Of a stretch of DNA of 64,000 nt, positions 59,746 to 64,000 are shown one piece after another. Below the pieces are notes generated by a model. That model ran no database searches and was not told where the DNA came from. It saw nothing but the letters and a program-made list of their open reading frames with translations. Within the stretch, counting starts at the first letter, position 1, and the number at the start of each line of letters is the position of its first letter. Position numbers and translations under genes: made by a program. The stretch comes from JAFAXD01 sp963816775 (GTDB taxonomy: Bacteria; Pseudomonadota; Alphaproteobacteria; Rhizobiales; Xanthobacteraceae), in assembly GCA_963816775.1 (NCBI GenBank), contig CAWFLX010000010.1:134794-198793 (forward strand), in the 5' to 3' direction.

Positions 59746-60708
59746 GTGCTGGGAGGATTGTTCGCGCTGCTGGCCGCGGTCACGTTCGCCTGGACCAACG
59801 CCACCGTGCGCCGGGGAGTGGTGAGCGGCACGGCGGTCCAAGCAACCACGCTGTCAATTCCAATCGGGTTGCCGATTTTCTTCGCCGCGCTAGTGGTGAG
59901 CGGACAACCGGGTCTTGTGGCGGAACTTCCGGTTCGGTCGACGCTGGTTTTTGCCGCGGTCGGAATCAGCCATTTCATCATCGGCCGCTACTGCAATTAT
60001 CGCTCCCTGGCCGCGATCGGCACCAATCTGGCGGGTCCGGTCATGCAGTTCAGCCTGGTGGTTTCGCTCGTGCTTGCGATCGCGTTTTTGGGCGAAACGC
60101 TGACCCCGTTGCGGATTCTTGGCATCGTGCTGATCCTCGCCGGCCCGACGATCGTGTCGCGCGATCGAAGCAAGGGCTCCGCCACTCCCCTGCAATCCAC
60201 CTTCACGCCACGGCTGGCCGAGGGCTACGCATTCGCGCTCCTTGGTTCGATCTGCTACGGCGCAAGCCCGGTGCTTGTGCGCTACGCCGTCGCGGGTCAG
60301 GGGCTGGCCGCCAGCCTCGCCGGAGGCGTGATCGCCTCGGCCGCTGCCACCGCTGTGATGCTCATCCTATTGCCGCTGCCCGGCCATTGGCGGGAGGTGC
60401 GCGCCGTGCGCCCGCAAGACGCCAAATGGTTCGTGACGTCGGGCATTCTGGTCTACCTGTCGCAGATATTTGCCTACATGGCAGTAGCCGTCGCGCCGGT
60501 GACACTGACGGCTCCGATCATCGCGCTCGCCAACGTATTTCGCATCTACCTGTCGCGCTTGCTCAATCCGGAGCACGAGGTGTTCGGTCCGGACGTGATC
60601 TGGGCGACAGCCGTGTCTTTCCTCGGCGTGATCGCGCTCACCGCCAGCACGGAGGTCTTGCCGCTCCCGCCGGCGTGGTCGGCGTTCCTGGCTTGGCACT
60701 GGCCCTAG
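59746..60708 (+). CDS. EamA/DMT-family transporter
   Basis: Inner-membrane protein of about 320 residues with ten predicted helices in two EamA halves (GLFALLAAVTFAWTNATVRR and GYAFALLGSICYGASPVLVR begin them). Such proteins export metabolites or take up small molecules. GTG 59746 with GGGAGG upstream is preferred over GTG 59728. It is alone on the plus strand. Confidence 0.9.
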   Translation: MLGGLFALLAAVTFAWTNATVRRGVVSGTAVQATTLSIPIGLPIFFAALVVSGQPGLVAELPVRSTLVFAAVGISHFIIGRYCNYRSLAAIGTNLAGPVMQFSLVVSLVLAIAFLGETLTPLRILGIVLILAGPTIVSRDRSKGSATPLQSTFTPRLAEGYAFALLGSICYGASPVLVRYAVAGQGLAASLAGGVIASAAATAVMLILLPLPGHWREVRAVRPQDAKWFVTSGILVYLSQIFAYMAVAVAPVTLTAPIIALANVFRIYLSRLLNPEHEVFGPDVIWATAVSFLGVIALTASTEVLPLPPAWSAFLAWHWP

Positions 60709-60839
60709 CGCGCGATCCACCGAGCCCGGTTACGCGCGTTCCAATGTGTTGTTGTTGGTTCGCGCATAGCCTGCAGCAAGCGCCGCCCGGGCGAGCTTTC
60801 GGATATCGACCGGGCTGCAGCAAAGCGCGTGCCGGCTGT

Positions 60840-62026
60840 CTATTGCGTGCTCATTCCGACCGATGCCGGGTGACCCGGGAGCTTGAAACGCTTGCCGGTG
60901 TTGGTGATGGTCGAGCCGTCGACCTTCAGGATCGAGATATCCTGATCGAGGAAGTTGCCGATCAGCAGATATTTCCCATCCGGCGTGAAGGCTGCGCCTT
61001 CCGGGACGCCGCCGACCTCGACCTCGCCGACCTTCGTGACCTTGTTGCCGTCGATGCGCAAAACTGCCGCGCTGCCGTTGCGGTGATGGAAATAGGCGTT
61101 CTTGTTGTCGGAGCCGGCGAGCAGGACTGCGACCGCGACGTCGCCCTTGGGCGAAATGGCAAGTCCTTCCGGTGCATCGCCGACCACGACACGGTCGATG
61201 ATGCGCGGCGGCTTTGCCTCGAGATCGATGACGCTCACGGTGTCGACGCTGCCGTCGGAGGTGCCCGAACTACCGTTGTCCGCGGTCAGCGCGATCTTGC
61301 CGTTCGGCGCCACCGCCACGTTGTAGGGCCACTGGCCGGTTGGCAGGTCGACCTTGCTGTAGGTGACCTTGTCGCCGTTCACGTCGAGCAGGGATACCTT
61401 GTGGCCGTTGAATTTGGTGGCGAGTGCGCGCTTGCCGTCCGGCGTAAAGACGACGTGCGAGACGATGTCGCCCATGTCGATCGTATCAATCAGCTTGACG
61501 TCGGTGCCCTTCACGGCGAGGACGCTGATCGACTTGTCGGCGCGATTGGCGACGAGCGCGAGGTCGCCGGCTCGGACTGAAGCTCAAGCCCGATGGCTGC
61601 TTGCCGACCGTGACAGTGTTCGGCCAGCTTGGGCGGGTTGGCCTTGAGATCGATGACGTAGATCTTGTTGTCGGGCGCCAGCTTGAGCGCGTCGCCGTCC
61701 TTGGCGACGTCGACGGAATCGGCGACCAGGGCGATCGAGTTGGTCGGGTCGATTGCGAGATTGACGGGCGGTCCGACGATCGAATTCTTCAGCGGCAGGT
61801 TGGCGACCGTCTTGGGATTTTCCGGATCGGCCAGATCGAGGATGACCACCGAGATCTTTTCCCGGCGGCGACACGATCGGCTTGCCGTCATCGTCGAAGA
61901 GCCAGCTTCTCGTCGTTGCCGACGATCATCAGCGAGCAGGATTTGCGCGAGGTTGAAGCCTGTCAGTGCGAGCACGGCGGCCGCGCACAGGGACGGCAGG
62001 ATGTTGATGCTGGCGTGGCATTGCAA
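60840..62026 (-). pseudogene. YncE-like beta-propeller protein, frameshifted
   Basis: Propeller repeats are clear: VSHVVFTPDGKRALATKFNG, YNVAVAPNGKIALTADNG, AFTPDGKYLLIGNFLDQD in the 3' part (60840-61514), and VNLAIDPTNSIALVADSVDV further upstream. The N-terminus reads like a signal peptide (INILPSLCAAAVLALTGF). The reading frame breaks at least at about 61567 (extra base), 61606 (extra base), 61860 and 61905, yet conserved sequence continues in another frame each time. A single repaired protein of about 390 residues is likely. The role is unknown. Confidence 0.75.
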
Positions 62027-62068
62027 CGTCCTCCCTTTTTCATTGCTGTTGTTGGTATGTACGTCACG

Positions 62069-63228
62069 TCATTGCCCGGCGCTCCACGTTGGCGCTTGGG
62101 TCGGCACGCCGAATTCCCGGCGGCAAACCTCCGCGAGCGCGGCGACGCCCTGGCGCAGCGTCTCCTGAGACGGATGCGCGAAGCAAAGCCGCAGCCGGCT
62201 CTTGCCATAGGCCGCATCGGCGGACCACTCCGGCCCCGGATTGATGGCGACGCCGGCTGCAGGAGTCCAGCCTGGGCGAGCTTCCAGATGACCACGTCCA
62301 GCAACTTCACCCACAGGAAGATGCCGCCTTTCGATCATGAACTCGGCGCGTTTCCGAAATGCTCGGAGAGCGCGTCCATCAGCACCTCGAGCTTCGCGCG
62401 CAGGGCGCGCCTCAGCTTGGGGACGTGGTCATGGAAATGGCGGGCGCAGTATTCGCAGAGCATGTCCTCCAGGCGCCCGGAGCCGGCGTCGGTCTTGAGC
62501 GCGAGCATGCGCGCGAGCACATCCCAACCGGCGACGATGTAGCCGACGCGCAGCGCGGGGGCGACCGACTTGGAAAACGAGCCGATGTGGATGACGCCGC
62601 CGCGCTCGCTCATGGCGTAGAGTGCAGGCGGACGGCGGCCGTCCCAGATCAGATCGGCGTAGCAATCGTCCTCGAAGATCGGCACGCCGTAGCGGTGGGC
62701 GAGTCCCAACAGCGCGCGGCGGCGCGGCTCGCCCATGATGGTGTCGTGGTTCTGTACGGTCGGAATCGTCTGGGTGCTTGGGGCCGATGCCGCGGCGCTC
62801 GTGGTCGACGAGCGCGGCCTCGAGCGTGTCGAGGCGTAGGCCCTCGTGGTCGAGCGGGATCCCGACCGCGTTGACGCCAAGCCGCGTAAACCGTGACAGC
62901 ACGCCGCCGTAGAGTTGCCCTCTTCGATCAGGACGCTGTCGCCGTGCGCCAGCAGGATGCCGTTGACGAGATCGATCGCCTGTAGTGAGCCGGAGGTGAT
63001 CAGGATCTCCTCGGCGCTGCAGATGATGCCGGCGTCGCGCTTGAGCTTAGCCACCAGGAAGTCGCGCAACGGACGATAGCCGAGCGGCCCGCTGTTGAGG
63101 CCATAGGTCGCAAGCGTTGCGCCTTCGCGCCGCAGCACCGCCTCGGCCGCCGCCATCAACTCGTCGACCGGGAGCTGGTCGGCATCGTTATGGCCGCCGA
63201 TGAAGTTGTATTTCGGAAAGCCAGTCAT
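62069..63228 (-). pseudogene. PLP-dependent aminotransferase (MocR/2-aminoadipate type), frameshifted
   Basis: Fold type I aminotransferase. It starts MTGFPKYNFIGGHNDADQLP and carries TYGLNSGPLGYRPLRDFL, EILITSGSLQAIDLV, FEDDCYADLIWDG and the PLP lysine in HIGSFSKSVAPALRVGYI. The frame is lost near 62912 (ACTCTACGGC), 62790 and 62325-62345, with matching sequence continuing in other frames (YGGVLSRFTRLGVNAVGIPL; AAYGKSRLRLCFAHPSQETL). Repaired length would be about 385 residues. Confidence 0.8.
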
Positions 63229-63299
63229 TTCGCCGCTGCCGCCGGTAATCCGGGGGCAAGCACAGAAGCAAAGTCGAACACCGCGGAGGCCATGCTCCG

Positions 63300-64000
63300 C
63301 CTGGTCTAAGGCCGCAGCGTGCGCGCGCGCCGCCTCCGCTGCCTTGGTCTGCGACCGGGTCGCGCAGGCCGAGGATGCGCCGCGCGTTATCGTAGAAGAG
63401 CTTTTGCCGGTCGGTTTGCGACAACCCAGTTCGTCGATCAGCTTGAGACAGGTCGCCGGATCCCAGCACGGATAATCGGTGCCGTACATCACGTTGTCGA
63501 TGCCATAGTAGTCGATCGCGAATTTCATGCCGGCCGAATGCGGAGAGACCGTGTCGGTGTACATCCGCTTCATGTAGGTCGAGGCCGGTTTTTGCAGCTT
63601 CGCGGCCTTGGTGTTCTTGTCCATGCGACCGGACTGGCGCGGCGAGGCACCACCGTGTGCGAGAGCACGATCTTGAGTTTTGGGTGCCGCTCCATCAGGC
63701 CGGAGCAGAACGAGCCGCGCGGCCGCGACGCTGACCTCGATCACCCGGCCGAGGCTTAGGTGCAGGGCGCGTTGTAGCCCTCGAGCATGTCCTGGAACAC
63801 GGCGTCGGTCGGATGCAGGAACAGCGGTACGCCGAGTTCCGCGACGCGCGCGTAGAACGGCTCCAGCCGCTCGGCGTCGTTCTTGGGATCGCTGCCGACG
63901 CTGCCAGGCAAATTGGCACCCATCAACCCGAGTTTGTTGACCGCGTGGTCGAGCACTTCGATCGCGATTTTAGTGTCCTGCAGCGGCACCGCGGCGCTGG
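63300..64000 (-). pseudogene. Amidohydrolase (ACMSD-like), partial and frameshifted
   Basis: The gene enters from the right edge. Recognisable segments are VLDHAVNKLGLMGANLPGSV and FLHPTDAVFQDMLEGYNAPC (63989-63770), then KRMYTDTVSPHSAGMKFAID and GIDNVMYGTDYPCWDPATCL (to 63440), then DRQKLFYDNARRILGLRDPV (to 63350), each in a different frame. The metal His and the GTDYP Asp are visible. The exact 3' end is uncertain because of the frame breaks. Confidence 0.75.

Noticed and set aside
59733..61580. A 615-codon plus-strand frame
   Set aside because: It is a shadow of the EamA transporter and antisense to the beta-propeller gene.

Overview
The window is GC-rich, densely coded DNA whose gene content and intergenic repeats point to an alphaproteobacterium of the order Hyphomicrobiales (Bradyrhizobium/Rhodopseudomonas/Pseudolabrys-like). 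This rests on protein families, the mostly aerobic cobalamin pathway and the repeat families. No rRNA or tRNA gene was seen that would fix the genus.

Layout. 0-5.1 kb: the end of an acyl-CoA synthetase, then a complete five-gene branched-chain-amino-acid-type ABC transporter on the + strand. 5.1-8.6 kb: an ECF sigma factor/anti-sigma pair (-) facing a metallo-beta-lactamase/TPR/DoxX operon (+); the gap between them holds two matching, oppositely directed ECF-like promoters. 8.6-34.8 kb: a nearly complete cobalamin locus (cobS, cobT, cobB, cbiD, cobM, cobE, cobL, cobK, cobJ, cobI, cobH, cobG, cobN, cobW, a DUF1636-like gene, then hupE, cobU, cobO, cobQ, cobD, cobC). It carries two cobalamin riboswitches, each behind a readable sigma70-like promoter. 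It is interrupted at 24.6-29.2 kb by unrelated material: a HAD hydrolase, a decayed fragment, an NlpC/P60-like protein, a BTAD/SARP-type regulator and an integrase remnant. 34.9-40.6 kb: NADH dehydrogenase type II, an adenine/adenosine deaminase, a MetE-like methyltransferase and a flavin hydroxylase. 40.7-46.7 kb: an odd solute-binding/VWA lipoprotein, then a compact hsp20-lon-M50/CBS protease operon. 46.8-60.7 kb: a catabolic-looking stretch with an alpha/beta hydrolase, two luciferase-like flavin oxidoreductases, a GST, an HD-domain protein, an SDR, an amidohydrolase, a second MetE-like protein, two tandem substrate-binding proteins without permeases, an enolase-superfamily enzyme, a thioesterase, a CMD-family protein and an EamA exporter. 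60.8-64.0 kb: a beta-propeller protein, a PLP aminotransferase and an amidohydrolase, all broken by several indels.

How the genes work together. Most of the corrin ring pathway is on the - strand in one chain (DUF1636, cobW, cobN, cobG, cobH, cobI, cobJ) with stop/start overlaps of a few bases, controlled by one riboswitch. cobL, cobE and cobM continue in the same direction beyond the inverted gene cobK. The hupE riboswitch probably controls cobalt uptake and perhaps the late genes cobU-cobO behind it. The chelatase partners CobS/CobT of CobN, and CobF, are not in the window; CbiD replaces CobF.

Sequence quality. One single-base frameshift lies in cbiD, and many indels cluster in the last 2.5 kb. 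The rest reads cleanly.
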